From the NCBI RefSeq assembly GCF_900184815.1, contig NZ_FXXQ01000007.1, positions 1 to 64,000 of the forward strand: a stretch of 64,000 nt of DNA, given 5' to 3'. The DNA is from Boseongicola aestuarii. GTDB taxonomy: Bacteria; Pseudomonadota; Alphaproteobacteria; Rhodobacterales; Rhodobacteraceae. The notes beneath the pieces were generated by a model. That model was not told the DNA's origin, did not search any database, and saw only the letters and a list, made by a program, of their open reading frames with translations. How positions within the stretch are numbered: position 1 is the first letter of the stretch; every line of letters begins with the position of its first letter. A program made the translations under genes and the position numbers. Below are positions 53,761-62,037 of the stretch, piece by piece.

Positions 53761-53803
53761 TCGGATCGCTTTTGCGATCCGACCGGCTGGGGGCGCTGCC
53801 CCC
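53761..53803. repeat. Double hairpin inside the ABC operon
   Basis: TCGGATCGC-TTTT-GCGATCCGA (53761-53782, perfect 9-bp stem) is followed by GGGGGC-GCT-GCCCCC (53789-53803) and then ACCCCCGGGATATTTGAGGG. I know near-identical GGGGGC..GCCCCC..CCCGGGATATTT strings from many Rhodobacterales intergenic regions, so this is probably a dispersed repeat and may also slow or partly end transcription between permease and ATPase. Confidence 0.65.
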
Positions 53804-53831
53804 AGACCCCCGGGATATTTGAGGGCCGATA

Positions 53832-55463
53832 ATGAGCGAAGACCTTTTGCTGCATATGAAAGACATCGTGATCGACGGGTTTTCCGACGAGCAGTGGCAT
53901 CCGATCATCAAGGGCGTCAGTCTTGAGTTGAAGCGCGGTGAGGTGCTTGGGCTAATCGGCGAGTCCGGGGCGGGTAAATCGACCCTGGGCCTGGCGGCGA
54001 TGGCCTTCGGGCGACCGGGTATTCGTTTGACCTCGGGTGAGATCTGGTTCGATGGCAAGGATTTGATGAAGATCTCGGAGGCCGAGCGGCAGGCATTGCG
54101 CGGCTCGCGGATTGCCTATGTCGCGCAGTCGGCGGCGGCTGCTTTCAATCCTGCGCATCGCTTGCTGGATCAGACGATCGAGGCAAGTCTTGCCCATGGA
54201 GTGAGGTCTGCGGCGGAAGCCGCGGAGGACGCCAAGTCGCTTTATGCGGCGATGGATTTGCCGGATCCGAAAAACATCGGTTTCCGTTATCCCCATCAGG
54301 TGTCAGGCGGGCAGTTGCAGCGCGCGATGACCGCGATGGCCATGTCGGCGCGCCCCGATCTGATCATTTTCGACGAGCCGACGACGGCTTTGGATGTGAC
54401 GACGCAGGTGAATGTTCTGGCCGCGATGCGCGAGGCGGTGGACCGCTTCAACACGGCAGCGATCTATATCACGCATGATCTGGCGGTCGTCGCGCAGATG
54501 GCGGATCGCATAAAGGTCTTGCGTTATGGCGAGGAAGTCGAGGAGGCCGAGACGCAGGAGATGCTCTCGAACCCGAAGGAAGCCTATACCAAGTCGCTTT
54601 GGGCAGTGCGCTCGATCCAGAAGCCTGCCGAAACCAGCGACGATTACGTTCTGGAGATCAAGAACGTAACGGCGGCTTATGGTACGGTGCCGGTTTTGCA
54701 CGACGTGTCGATTTCGGTGCCGCGTGGCAAGACCGTGGCGGTTGTGGGCGAGAGCGGGTCGGGCAAGTCGACGACGGCGCGGGTTGTGACGGGTTTGTTG
54801 CCGCCGAAAGAGGGCGCGGTTCTATTCAACGGCACACCGTTGCCGCCGGAGTTGAAGGGGCGCTCGAAGGATCAGTTGCAGCGAATCCAGATGATTTATC
54901 AGATGGCCGATACCGCGATGAATCCGCGCCACACCGTGCGCGAGATCATCGGGCGTCCGGTCGAGTTCTATCTGGGGCTGAAAGGTCGCGCCGTGGATGC
55001 GCGGGTGTCGGAGTTGCTGCATCTCATCGAGTTGGATGACAGTTTCCTGGACCGCTATCCCGGCGAATTGTCGGGCGGGCAGAAGCAGCGGATTTGCATC
55101 GCGCGTGCCCTGGCAGCAGAGCCTGAGGTGATCATTTGCGACGAGGTGACGTCCGCTTTGGATCAGGTGGTGCAGGAAGGCATTCTGAAGCTTTTGATGA
55201 AGCTTCAGAAGGAACTGGGCATTACCTATATCTTTATCACGCATGATATCGCGACGGTGCAGGCCATTTCCGACGAGATCGTCGTGATGTGGATGGGCAA
55301 GGTCGTCGAGCAGGGTATGAAGGACGAGATCATGCAGCCGCCCTATCCCGAATATACCGAGTTGTTGCTGTCGTCAGTGCCGACGATGGATCCGGGCTGG
55401 CTGAAGGGGGCTGTGGCGGCGCGCAAGGAGTTGTCGATAGCCGAGCAGACCGGCGAAGCGTGA
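53832..55463 (+). CDS. ABC transporter ATP-binding protein, two fused ATPase domains
   Basis: 543 residues. The first domain has Walker A GESGAGKST, signature VSGGQLQRAMTAMAM and Walker B LIIFDEPTTALD; the second has GESGSGKST, LSGGQKQRICIARAL and VIICDEVTSALD. This is the DppD-DppF fusion seen in many peptide/opine-type importers. It pairs with the two permeases, 86 bases upstream. No substrate-binding protein gene is in the window. The stop overlaps the next GTG (GTGA). Confidence 0.94.
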   Translation: MSEDLLLHMKDIVIDGFSDEQWHPIIKGVSLELKRGEVLGLIGESGAGKSTLGLAAMAFGRPGIRLTSGEIWFDGKDLMKISEAERQALRGSRIAYVAQSAAAAFNPAHRLLDQTIEASLAHGVRSAAEAAEDAKSLYAAMDLPDPKNIGFRYPHQVSGGQLQRAMTAMAMSARPDLIIFDEPTTALDVTTQVNVLAAMREAVDRFNTAAIYITHDLAVVAQMADRIKVLRYGEEVEEAETQEMLSNPKEAYTKSLWAVRSIQKPAETSDDYVLEIKNVTAAYGTVPVLHDVSISVPRGKTVAVVGESGSGKSTTARVVTGLLPPKEGAVLFNGTPLPPELKGRSKDQLQRIQMIYQMADTAMNPRHTVREIIGRPVEFYLGLKGRAVDARVSELLHLIELDDSFLDRYPGELSGGQKQRICIARALAAEPEVIICDEVTSALDQVVQEGILKLLMKLQKELGITYIFITHDIATVQAISDEIVVMWMGKVVEQGMKDEIMQPPYPEYTELLLSSVPTMDPGWLKGAVAARKELSIAEQTGEA

Positions 55464-56296
55464 GCCGGACCGCCCGTGGACGGACACGGCCTGCGACGCT
55501 TTGGATTGGTCCGCGACTCAGCGTCATCGAGCAGTTGTGTCTGACGTCGTTTGTGCGGCTTGGAATGGAGCCGGTCCTCTATAGTTATGATCCGGTAGAG
55601 GGCGTGCCGACTGGTGTTGAGGTCAGGGATGCGACGCAGGTTTTGCCGCGTGAACGGGTCTTTCTGAATGACGAGCGGCAGTCCTATGCGCCGTTTTCGG
55701 ACGTGTTTCGGTATAGGTTGCTTAGGGATACGGACTTTTACTGGGTCGATGCGGACATTTATCTGTGCCGTCCCTTCCCGCGTGATTGTGGATATCTATT
55801 TGGGTGGGCGCAGGGGATGATCAGCAATTGTGTACTGGCCCTGCCGCCGCACTCACCGACGCTGGTCGCTCTTTGTGACGCGTTTGAGCGGCCAAGCATC
55901 GATCTGCCGTGGATCCGGCGTTTTCGTGAAGCCATCCGAGATAGGGCGAATGCGGACGGAACCATTGATGTTGCAAAGCTGCCCTATAAAGCGCTTGGGC
56001 CCCTGGCGTTGACCTGGCTATTGAAGCGCCACGGCGAGGTGGGACGTGCCTTTGATAACACGCTGCATGCTCCAATTGATCCCCGTCATGTACTGAACAC
56101 CTGGCGCCGCGCGCGACAGCGGGTGCGACGTAGCAATCCCTATGCGATCCATCTCTATGGTTCTGCTCAGCACCGTCAAATGGAGGTCAGAAACTGGGAC
56201 AGCATTCCCGAGGACAGCTATCTGGCGCACCTGTTGAAGGCAGAAGGGTTTGGTCTGACGTTCTATCCGGACGGACCACGGCTCGAAGAGAAATGA
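55460..56296 (+). CDS. DXD-motif glycosyltransferase-like protein
   Basis: 278 residues from GTG 55460, which overlaps the ATPase stop. The sequence resembles capsular or GT32/Gb3-synthase-like sugar transferases: IEQLCLTSFVRLGMEPVLYS, APFSDVFRYRLLRDTDFYW then VDADIYLCRPF with a DAD metal motif, and later AIHLYGSAQHR. A transfer of a sugar to a lipid or polysaccharide is likely; the acceptor is unknown. Its coupling to a peptide-type importer is odd and may be only positional. Class call moderately sure. Confidence 0.7.
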   Translation: MSRTARGRTRPATLWIGPRLSVIEQLCLTSFVRLGMEPVLYSYDPVEGVPTGVEVRDATQVLPRERVFLNDERQSYAPFSDVFRYRLLRDTDFYWVDADIYLCRPFPRDCGYLFGWAQGMISNCVLALPPHSPTLVALCDAFERPSIDLPWIRRFREAIRDRANADGTIDVAKLPYKALGPLALTWLLKRHGEVGRAFDNTLHAPIDPRHVLNTWRRARQRVRRSNPYAIHLYGSAQHRQMEVRNWDSIPEDSYLAHLLKAEGFGLTFYPDGPRLEEK

Positions 56297-56353
56297 CCCT
56301 TCGCGACGCGCGGGGCTTTACTTCGTGAAATCGCGATTCTATCGTTTCGCCTC

Positions 56354-56437
56354 ATGAGCAAGATCACACATACCCCTGTGAGCGACCGTGCAGTTGCGCG
56401 CGCGCTTGGCTTGCTACTCCTCCTTAGCCGCCTCTGA
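56354..56437 (+). CDS. leuA leader peptide (Leu-rich)
   Basis: 27 codons, MSKITHTPVS then DRAVARALGLLLLLSRL. Seven of 27 residues are Leu, five of them consecutive (TTG CTA CTC CTC CTT at 56411-56425), just before the stop. It ends inside the left arm of a perfect hairpin. This is the arrangement of a leucine attenuator: ribosome stalling at the Leu codons when Leu-tRNA is scarce would change the downstream folding. Confidence 0.8.
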   Translation: MSKITHTPVSDRAVARALGLLLLLSRL

Positions 56438-56466
56438 GCGTGCCTTTAGGCGCGACCGCTCAGAGG
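56431..56466 (+). promoter_or_regulatory. Attenuator hairpin before leuA
   Basis: CCTCTGAGCG (56431-56440) pairs perfectly with CGCTCAGAGG (56457-56466); the loop holds a small GCC/GGC stem. The left arm overlaps the leader-peptide stop. An alternative pairing is CCTTAG (56422-56427, in the Leu codons) with CTAAGG (56487-56492, at the leuA ribosome site). No T-run follows the main hairpin, so control may be of translation rather than classic termination. Confidence 0.6.
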
Positions 56467-56509
56467 TGACCCCGCGCCACGAAATGCTAAGGAAAAAGTG
56501 AGAGACCCC

Positions 56510-58099
56510 ATGAATACCAAGACCGTTTCGCAACCTGCGGACAAGAACCACGTGTTGATCTTCGACACGACCCTGCGTGACGGCGAGCAATCGCCGGGCG
56601 CAACCATGAGCCATGCCGAAAAGCTGGAGATCGCGTCCCTGCTCGATGAGATGGGCGTGGACATCATCGAGGCCGGATTCCCGATTGCTTCGGACGGTGA
56701 CTTTCAGGCGGTGAGTGAGATCGCCAAGCGATCGAAAAACGCGGTGATCTGCGGGCTGTCGCGCGCAAATTTCAAGGATATCGACCGGTGTTGGGAGGCC
56801 GTGCAGCACGCCGCGCAGCCCCGAATCCACACATTTATCGGCACCTCGCCCCTGCACCGGGCCATTCCGAACCTCGACATGGACGAAATGGCCGAGCGTA
56901 TCCATGACACTGTCACCCACGCGCGCAATCTGTGCGACAACGTGCAGTGGTCACCCATGGATGCGACGCGGACCGAATGGGATTATCTCTGCCGCACGGT
57001 TGAGATTGCGATCAAGGCCGGTGCCTCGACGATCAACATTCCCGACACCGTGGGCTATACGGCGCCGCGTGAAAGCGCCGATCTGATCCGGCGTTTGATC
57101 GAAACCGTGCCGGGGGCGGTCGACGTGATCTTTGCGACGCACTGTCACAATGACCTTGGCATGGCGACGGCGAACGCTTTGGCGGCCGTTGAAGGCGGCG
57201 CACGCCAGATCGAATGCACGATCAACGGTCTGGGCGAACGTGCGGGCAACACCGCCCTGGAAGAAGTCGTGATGGCGATGCGGGTTCGAAAGGACATCAT
57301 GCCGTTCACCACGGGCGTGGATGCAACCAAACTGATGCATATTTCGCGGCGGGTGGCGACGGTCTCGGGTTTTGCGGTGCAGTATAACAAGGCCATCGTC
57401 GGCAAGAACGCCTTTGCCCATGAAAGCGGCATCCATCAGGACGGAATGCTGAAAAACGCCGAAACCTTCGAAATCATGCGCCCCGAGGACGTGGGTCTGT
57501 CGGCGACGAACATCGTCATGGGCAAGCACTCGGGGCGGGCGGCGTTGCGTTCGAAGCTTGAGGAGTTGGGTTTCGAGCTGGGCGATAACCAGTTGAAGGA
57601 CGTCTTTGTGCGCTTCAAGGCGCTGGCGGATCGCAAGAAAGAGGTGTTCGAGGATGATCTTCTGGCGCTGATGCGCGATCAGGAGTCGGGCGATGCGCAT
57701 GACCGCATTCAGGTGAAGTTCCTGCGGGTGATCTGCGGAACCGAGGCCCCTCAGTCGGCGGATTTGACGCTGACCATCGATGGCGTTGACAAGCAGACAA
57801 CAGCACAGGGCGATGGCCCGGTGGATGCGACGTTCAACGCGGTGAAGGCGCTGTTCCCTCATGAGGTCAAGTTGCAGCTTTATCAGGTGCACGCAGTGAC
57901 CGAGGGCACCGACGCACAGGCGACCGTGTCGGTGCGAATGGAGGAAGAGGGTCGGATCGCGACAGGTCAATCGGCGGACACGGATACGGTCGTCGCTAGC
58001 GCCAAGGCCTATGTGAACGCGCTGAACCGGCTATTGGTGCGCCGCGAGAAATCCGCGCCCGACGCGGACGTCAAAACGGTGAATTACAAAGACATCTGA
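56510..58099 (+). CDS. leuA: 2-isopropylmalate synthase
   Basis: 529 residues from ATG 56510; GTG 56498, with AAGGA 4 bases ahead, is an alternative adding MRDP. The catalytic TIM barrel begins VLIFDTTLRDGEQSPGA, has the metal site ATHCHNDLGMATANALA and GLGERAGNTALEEV, and the C-terminal LeuA dimer regulatory domain for leucine feedback runs from about residue 400. First committed step of leucine synthesis. Expression is probably set by the leader peptide and hairpin just upstream. Confidence 0.96.
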   Translation: MNTKTVSQPADKNHVLIFDTTLRDGEQSPGATMSHAEKLEIASLLDEMGVDIIEAGFPIASDGDFQAVSEIAKRSKNAVICGLSRANFKDIDRCWEAVQHAAQPRIHTFIGTSPLHRAIPNLDMDEMAERIHDTVTHARNLCDNVQWSPMDATRTEWDYLCRTVEIAIKAGASTINIPDTVGYTAPRESADLIRRLIETVPGAVDVIFATHCHNDLGMATANALAAVEGGARQIECTINGLGERAGNTALEEVVMAMRVRKDIMPFTTGVDATKLMHISRRVATVSGFAVQYNKAIVGKNAFAHESGIHQDGMLKNAETFEIMRPEDVGLSATNIVMGKHSGRAALRSKLEELGFELGDNQLKDVFVRFKALADRKKEVFEDDLLALMRDQESGDAHDRIQVKFLRVICGTEAPQSADLTLTIDGVDKQTTAQGDGPVDATFNAVKALFPHEVKLQLYQVHAVTEGTDAQATVSVRMEEEGRIATGQSADTDTVVASAKAYVNALNRLLVRREKSAPDADVKTVNYKDI

Positions 58100-58110
58100 A
58101 CTTTCGCGAA

Positions 58111-58135
58111 CAGGCCGGTGTAAAACGCCGGCCTG
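58111..58135 (+). terminator. leuA terminator
   Basis: CAGGCCGG (58111-58118) pairs with CCGGCCTG (58128-58135), followed by ATTCCATTTT. It starts 12 bases after the leuA stop. The remaining gap to 58368 holds a small CCGGT/ACCGG stem and the promoter of the next gene. Confidence 0.75.
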
Positions 58136-58368
58136 ATTCCATTTTGGCCGCCCATTTTGCGCCTCAATCCTGAACTGAAATTAAGCAAGATCCGGTGATT
58201 GAACCGGTTTCGCGAAACAGTCCCTGAGCTTGCCCCGGCACCATTGCCATTGCAGCGCCAATCATCGAATTTTCGGTCAAACTCTTGCCACATTCTCGCC
58301 TTATAAATGTCTCATGCCGCATGTGTCCCGCGGTGGTTTGTAAAGTAACGAGTTAAGGTTTTTCGAGA

Positions 58369-59220
58369 ATGTACGGTTATCCTGCACGCATTATTTCTGT
58401 GATTTTAACCGCAGCCGCTCTCACCGGCTGCGGTTCTCCTTCCGAAATCACTAGGTCTGCAAGTGTCTTGCAGGTCCCTCAGGCAGAAAGCCTCTCTGTT
58501 GTCGCGCGTCAGTTTCAGAACGACGCGCCACATACGATTTATTTTGGATTTGACGAAGATACGCTGGATGCCGAGGCAATGGCCCGCCTTGACGCGCAAG
58601 CGGCATGGATCATCGACAACGCCAACGTCAAATTCCGCGTTTACGGTCATGCTGACCGCGTGGGCAGTGCTGAATACAACATTGATCTTGGCCTGCGTCG
58701 TGCAACGACCGCCGTGGCCTACCTTGTTGCGAAGGGTATCTCGCAGGACCGTCTCGAAGCGATGGTCTCGCTCGGCGAGGACGCACCTGCGATCGAAACC
58801 CAGAACCGCGAACGCGCGAACCGTCGCGTGGTCACCGAGGTCTTTGGCTTCGTGACCCCGGTGCCGACAAACGTCGCACGCAACGGCATCACGACAGTTT
58901 CGATTGGCGATCCCGTTCCGACCGGCACGCCTGTTCCGACCGGTGGACCGGACAGCAATGACCCAACGCCGACCACAGGTCCGGCGCCGACAGGTCCGAC
59001 GCCAACCGGCCCGACACCGACAGGTCCGACTCCTTCTGGACCCACGGATCCGGAACCGTCTGACCCAACTTCATCGGATCCGACACCTTCCGATCCTTCG
59101 CCAAAGGGTAAGGCCAGCTCCAAGAAGGGCAAGAACCCGAACTCGGGCCGCGGCAATGGCGCTGAAGGCGGCGATCCAGGCAATTCGGATGGTCACAATA
59201 ACGGCGGTGATTTGGACTAA
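58369..59220 (+). CDS. OmpA-family lipoprotein with Pro/Thr-rich tail
   Basis: 283 residues. A lipoprotein signal peptide ends in the lipobox ALTGC (LTAAALTGCGS), so the mature protein is anchored by Cys20. Residues ~50-165 are an OmpA-C domain: TIYFGFDEDTLDAEAMARLD, FRVYGHADRVGSAEYNIDLG and LRRATTAVAYLV, with NRERANRRVV at the end, all typical of peptidoglycan (mDAP) binding. The tail is low-complexity: PTGPTPTGPTPTGPTPSGP-like repeats, then a Lys/Gly/Asn-rich end. It ties the outer membrane to the cell wall; the tail may span or interact outside. Confidence 0.88.
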   Translation: MYGYPARIISVILTAAALTGCGSPSEITRSASVLQVPQAESLSVVARQFQNDAPHTIYFGFDEDTLDAEAMARLDAQAAWIIDNANVKFRVYGHADRVGSAEYNIDLGLRRATTAVAYLVAKGISQDRLEAMVSLGEDAPAIETQNRERANRRVVTEVFGFVTPVPTNVARNGITTVSIGDPVPTGTPVPTGGPDSNDPTPTTGPAPTGPTPTGPTPTGPTPSGPTDPEPSDPTSSDPTPSDPSPKGKASSKKGKNPNSGRGNGAEGGDPGNSDGHNNGGDLD

Positions 59221-59285
59221 TCATAAGAATGCTCTGGACGCAGAAGACGGTTACCTACGGGGCCGCTGCGTCTGCTGGGTGGGGC

Positions 59286-59317
59286 AAGGGCGCGAACCGG
59301 GTGGGGTTCGCGCCCTT
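59286..59317 (+). terminator. Strong terminator behind the OmpA lipoprotein gene
   Basis: AAGGGCGCGAACC (59286-59298) pairs perfectly with GGTTCGCGCCCTT (59305-59317), 13 bp, followed by ATTAATTT. Confidence 0.8.
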
Positions 59318-59413
59318 ATTAATTTGCCGTAAGCCGATGATCAGGATGCACCTTGCGGCAAGGCCGCGCGAGGACTAAACGAAAACCGGACAATTCAGAA
59401 AGACACGACGATC

Positions 59414-60139
59414 ATGACATACTGCGTGGGCCTTTTGTTGAATGCGGGCATTGTCTGCCTGAGCGACACACGAACGAATGCCGGTTTGGACAATATCTCG
59501 ACCTACAAGAAGATGTTTACATTCGAAGCCCCCGGCGAGCGGGTCATCGCGATCATGACCGCGGGCAGCCTTTCGGTCACGCAGACCACCCTGGCGCGTC
59601 TGGACGAGGCCGCAATGGACATCGAAGCCACGCCGGAGACTTCGATCCTATTGGCACCGAGCATGTTGCAGGTCGCTGAAATCATTGGGCAAACTCTGGC
59701 TCGCACCAGTCAGGAGGTCGCTGGGCGCCTTGGCGGAAGTGCTGCAAGTGCCTCGGCCTCAATGGTCGTCGCCGGCCAGCGCGTCGGCGGGGCGATGCGG
59801 ATGTTTCTGATCTATCCCGAGGGCAATTTCATCGAAGCCACCCCCGACACCCCTTATGTGCAGATCGGCGAGCACAAATACGGTAAACCGATTCTCGACC
59901 GCGTCGTGACGCCGGATACGTCGCTGTCGGATGCCAAGAAAGCGGTGCTTCTCAGCATGGATTCCACCGTGCGGTCGAACCTGAGTGTTGGTATGCCTCT
60001 GGACCTTGTGGTGATCGAGAAAGACGCCTGCCGCATCTCGGAATCCCGCCGCATCGGCGAGCGCGATCCCGTCTTCCGCGAGATGAGTGTCGCCTGGTCC
60101 GTGGCGCTGAAAGACGCGTTCAGCGGCATCAAAGTCTAG
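59414..60139 (+). CDS. Anbu-type proteasome-like peptidase
   Basis: 241 residues. It begins MTYCVGLLLNAGIVCLSDTR, so Thr2 becomes the N-terminal nucleophile, with Asp18 and Lys32/Lys33 (STYKKMFTF) in the places of the proteasome catalytic residues. The centre and end (GGAMRMFLIYPEGNFIEA, KYGKPILDRVV, NLSVGMPLDLVVIEKDA) fit Anbu, the HslV-like ancestral beta-subunit. Anbu usually lies with an ATP-grasp, an alpha-E and a transglutaminase gene; none of these is here. It overlaps the hydrolase stop on the other strand by 4 bases, both stops sharing CTAG. Confidence 0.9.
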   Translation: MTYCVGLLLNAGIVCLSDTRTNAGLDNISTYKKMFTFEAPGERVIAIMTAGSLSVTQTTLARLDEAAMDIEATPETSILLAPSMLQVAEIIGQTLARTSQEVAGRLGGSAASASASMVVAGQRVGGAMRMFLIYPEGNFIEATPDTPYVQIGEHKYGKPILDRVVTPDTSLSDAKKAVLLSMDSTVRSNLSVGMPLDLVVIEKDACRISESRRIGERDPVFREMSVAWSVALKDAFSGIKV

Positions 60140-61074
60140 GCGTCGTCGCCACCGAGAAACGCCAGCGTCTTTGCAAAGAACTGCTGGCGTATTGCCGGCG
60201 CCTCCATCATCAATTCGTGCCGTCCGCCTTCGATCCATTCAAGCGACCCCGACGGCCACTTTTCGTGCATCAGGATCAGCGACTTGCGATCGATCACTCC
60301 TTCGCGGGTTCCGGCGATGGTCTTGACGGGCAGCGTTGGAAGAGTGGCCGCGCGCAGGGCTGCGGCTTCGGCGATCGCCGTTTCGAACCAGTGCACCGTT
60401 GGGCCACCCAGCGAAAACGCAGGTTCGGCCCTTGCCTGGCGTTCCATGTATCCCCAGGTCTCGCGATCGGTTGTCAACAGGTTGTTTTCAAAACTGGAAT
60501 CGACAACGTATCCGCGCGGACTGGTGCCCGGTATGGTATATAATTCCTTGCCGAAAAGGCGCGCGATGCCAGGCAGAACCAGAGCGATGGGACGCAGATT
60601 CGGGATAACGAAGATCCCCCACATGGGCGCGGAAAAGATTGCCTTTTCAACGGGTAAACCATTGATCAAAGCGCGCAGGCCGATGGCACCGCCCATTGAG
60701 TGGCCAATCAGATACCAAGGTTTTGGCAGGTCGACTTCTTCCGCCATCGCCACAAAGGCTGCGACATCCATCTGGTAGTCGGCAAAGTCGTCGATGTGGC
60801 CAAGCCGGGCATCATCGGTCACGCGGTCCGACAAGCCCTGCCCGCGCCAGTCCATCGACAGGATCGAATAGCCCGCGTCGGTCAGATCGCGCGCAACGCG
60901 CCCGTATTTCTCGAGATATTCCGTCCGTCCGGTGAACAGCAGGATACTGCCCCGAGGGTCTTTGGCCGACCAGTAACCGGCGCGCAGGCGAAGGCCATCC
61001 GCCGCGCGCGTCCAGATCGCCGTGGCTTCGGGCCCTTCGGAAAGCGCCGTATCGAATGGGGCGATGTCGCTCAG
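60136..61074 (-). CDS. Alpha/beta hydrolase (lysophospholipase-like), probable CTG start
   Basis: 312 residues if started at CTG 61074 (LSDIAPFDTALSEGPEATAI). The hydrolase fold is complete only with this N-terminus: SILLFTGRTEYLEKYGRVAR, SILSMDWRGQGLSDR, the nucleophile IGHSMGGAIGLRAL and the catalytic His in EWIEGGRHELMMEAP. No ATG, GTG or TTG exists in frame upstream, and the first ATG (60855, MDWRGQG) would delete the first strands. The CTG overlaps the SCP-2 stop as CTGA, just like the ATGA couplings elsewhere in the window. Either CTG is really used or the start was lost by mutation. Confidence 0.8.
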   Translation of the reverse strand: MSDIAPFDTALSEGPEATAIWTRAADGLRLRAGYWSAKDPRGSILLFTGRTEYLEKYGRVARDLTDAGYSILSMDWRGQGLSDRVTDDARLGHIDDFADYQMDVAAFVAMAEEVDLPKPWYLIGHSMGGAIGLRALINGLPVEKAIFSAPMWGIFVIPNLRPIALVLPGIARLFGKELYTIPGTSPRGYVVDSSFENNLLTTDRETWGYMERQARAEPAFSLGGPTVHWFETAIAEAAALRAATLPTLPVKTIAGTREGVIDRKSLILMHEKWPSGSLEWIEGGRHELMMEAPAIRQQFFAKTLAFLGGDDA

Positions 61075-61361
61075 GACAGAACCGAGCCAAGCCGCATCGC
61101 CGCACCCATGTCGCCATCGACCTTCAGGCGACCGCCCATGAACGCTGCCGTCGGGTTCAGTTCTCCGGCAAGGATAGATTTGAACGTGTCGGCGTCGGCC
61201 GTCATCGTCACGTCTGCTTCCGCGTCTTCAGCGCGCGCGCCGTTGGCGTCCATCATGATCGCGCCCTCGTCTTCAATAACGAACTTCGCGGTTCCGTCGA
61301 AGCCACTTGCATCGAGTTTCTCGTTCAGCTTGGCGACGGCCTGTTCAATCATATCGCTCAT
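61071..61361 (-). CDS. SCP-2 sterol-transfer family protein
   Basis: 96 residues from ATG 61361, preceded by GGGAGAA. Typical short bacterial SCP-2: AVAKLNEKLDASGFDGTAKF, MDANGARAEDAEADVTMTAD, FKSILAGELNPTAAFMGGRL and KVDGDMGAAMRLGSVLS. It should bind a lipid or acyl chain in the cytoplasm. It overlaps the hydrolase gene and is probably co-translated, suggesting a lipid-handling pair. Confidence 0.92.
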   Translation of the reverse strand: MSDMIEQAVAKLNEKLDASGFDGTAKFVIEDEGAIMMDANGARAEDAEADVTMTADADTFKSILAGELNPTAAFMGGRLKVDGDMGAAMRLGSVLS

Positions 61362-61431
61362 GGTCTTCTCCCGGTTTCGTGACGTGACGGGGCTGGCATT
61401 TGCCGCGTCACACGCTAGTATTTCCGATGTA

Positions 61432-61992
61432 ATGCGACGTTTAGCTCCATACCTCAAATGTGCCGTTGCGGCACTAATCGCAAGTCAGGTTTTCCTGACG
61501 TCTGCGCAGGCGCAGGATGGCGAGATCGAAGCCTTGCTGGAAGGGCTGAAAACGGCTGACGCCGTTTCGGCCGCCCAGATCGAGAACCGCATTCAGGCGC
61601 TTTGGTCGCAGTCGGGTTCGGACGCCATGGACCTTTTGTTCGAGCGTGGAATGACGGCCATGTCCGAGGGCGACTTCAAGACGGCGGTGCATCATTTCTC
61701 GGCGCTGATTGATCACGCGCCTGACTTTGCCGAGGGATACAACGGGCGGGCCACAGCTTATTTCCAGGACCAGAAATACGGGCTGGCGCTTGAAGATATC
61801 CGTCGCACTCTGGCGTTGAACCCCCGTCATTTCGGAGCGATGTCGGGGCTGGCGATCATCTTTGAAGAGATCGGTCAAACCGAGGGCGCGCTGGCCGCGT
61901 GGCGCGAGGTTCAGCGTCTGCATCCCAATCGCGAAGGCATGCTGGACTCGATCCGGCGGCTGGAAAGCAGCCTTGAAGGTCGCGACACCTGA
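61432..61992 (+). CDS. Exported TPR protein
   Basis: 186 residues from ATG 61432. A signal peptide ends near AQA-QDGE. Three TPR-like helix pairs follow: AMDLLFERGMTAMSEGDFKT, AEGYNGRATAYFQDQKYGLA and FGAMSGLAIIFEEIGQTEGA. A periplasmic scaffold is likely. Divergent from the SCP-2 gene; the start lies 70 bases from the SCP-2 start. Confidence 0.85.
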   Translation: MRRLAPYLKCAVAALIASQVFLTSAQAQDGEIEALLEGLKTADAVSAAQIENRIQALWSQSGSDAMDLLFERGMTAMSEGDFKTAVHHFSALIDHAPDFAEGYNGRATAYFQDQKYGLALEDIRRTLALNPRHFGAMSGLAIIFEEIGQTEGALAAWREVQRLHPNREGMLDSIRRLESSLEGRDT

Positions 61993-62037
61993 CACCGGCC
62001 ACCGGACCTTGCGGCCCGGGGTTGAGTCGGATCGGGA

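Noticed and set aside
60700-61431. A long N-terminal extension of the TPR protein
   Set aside because: The frame is antisense to the hydrolase and SCP-2 genes. ATG 61432 opens directly into a signal peptide, which fits the TPR protein.
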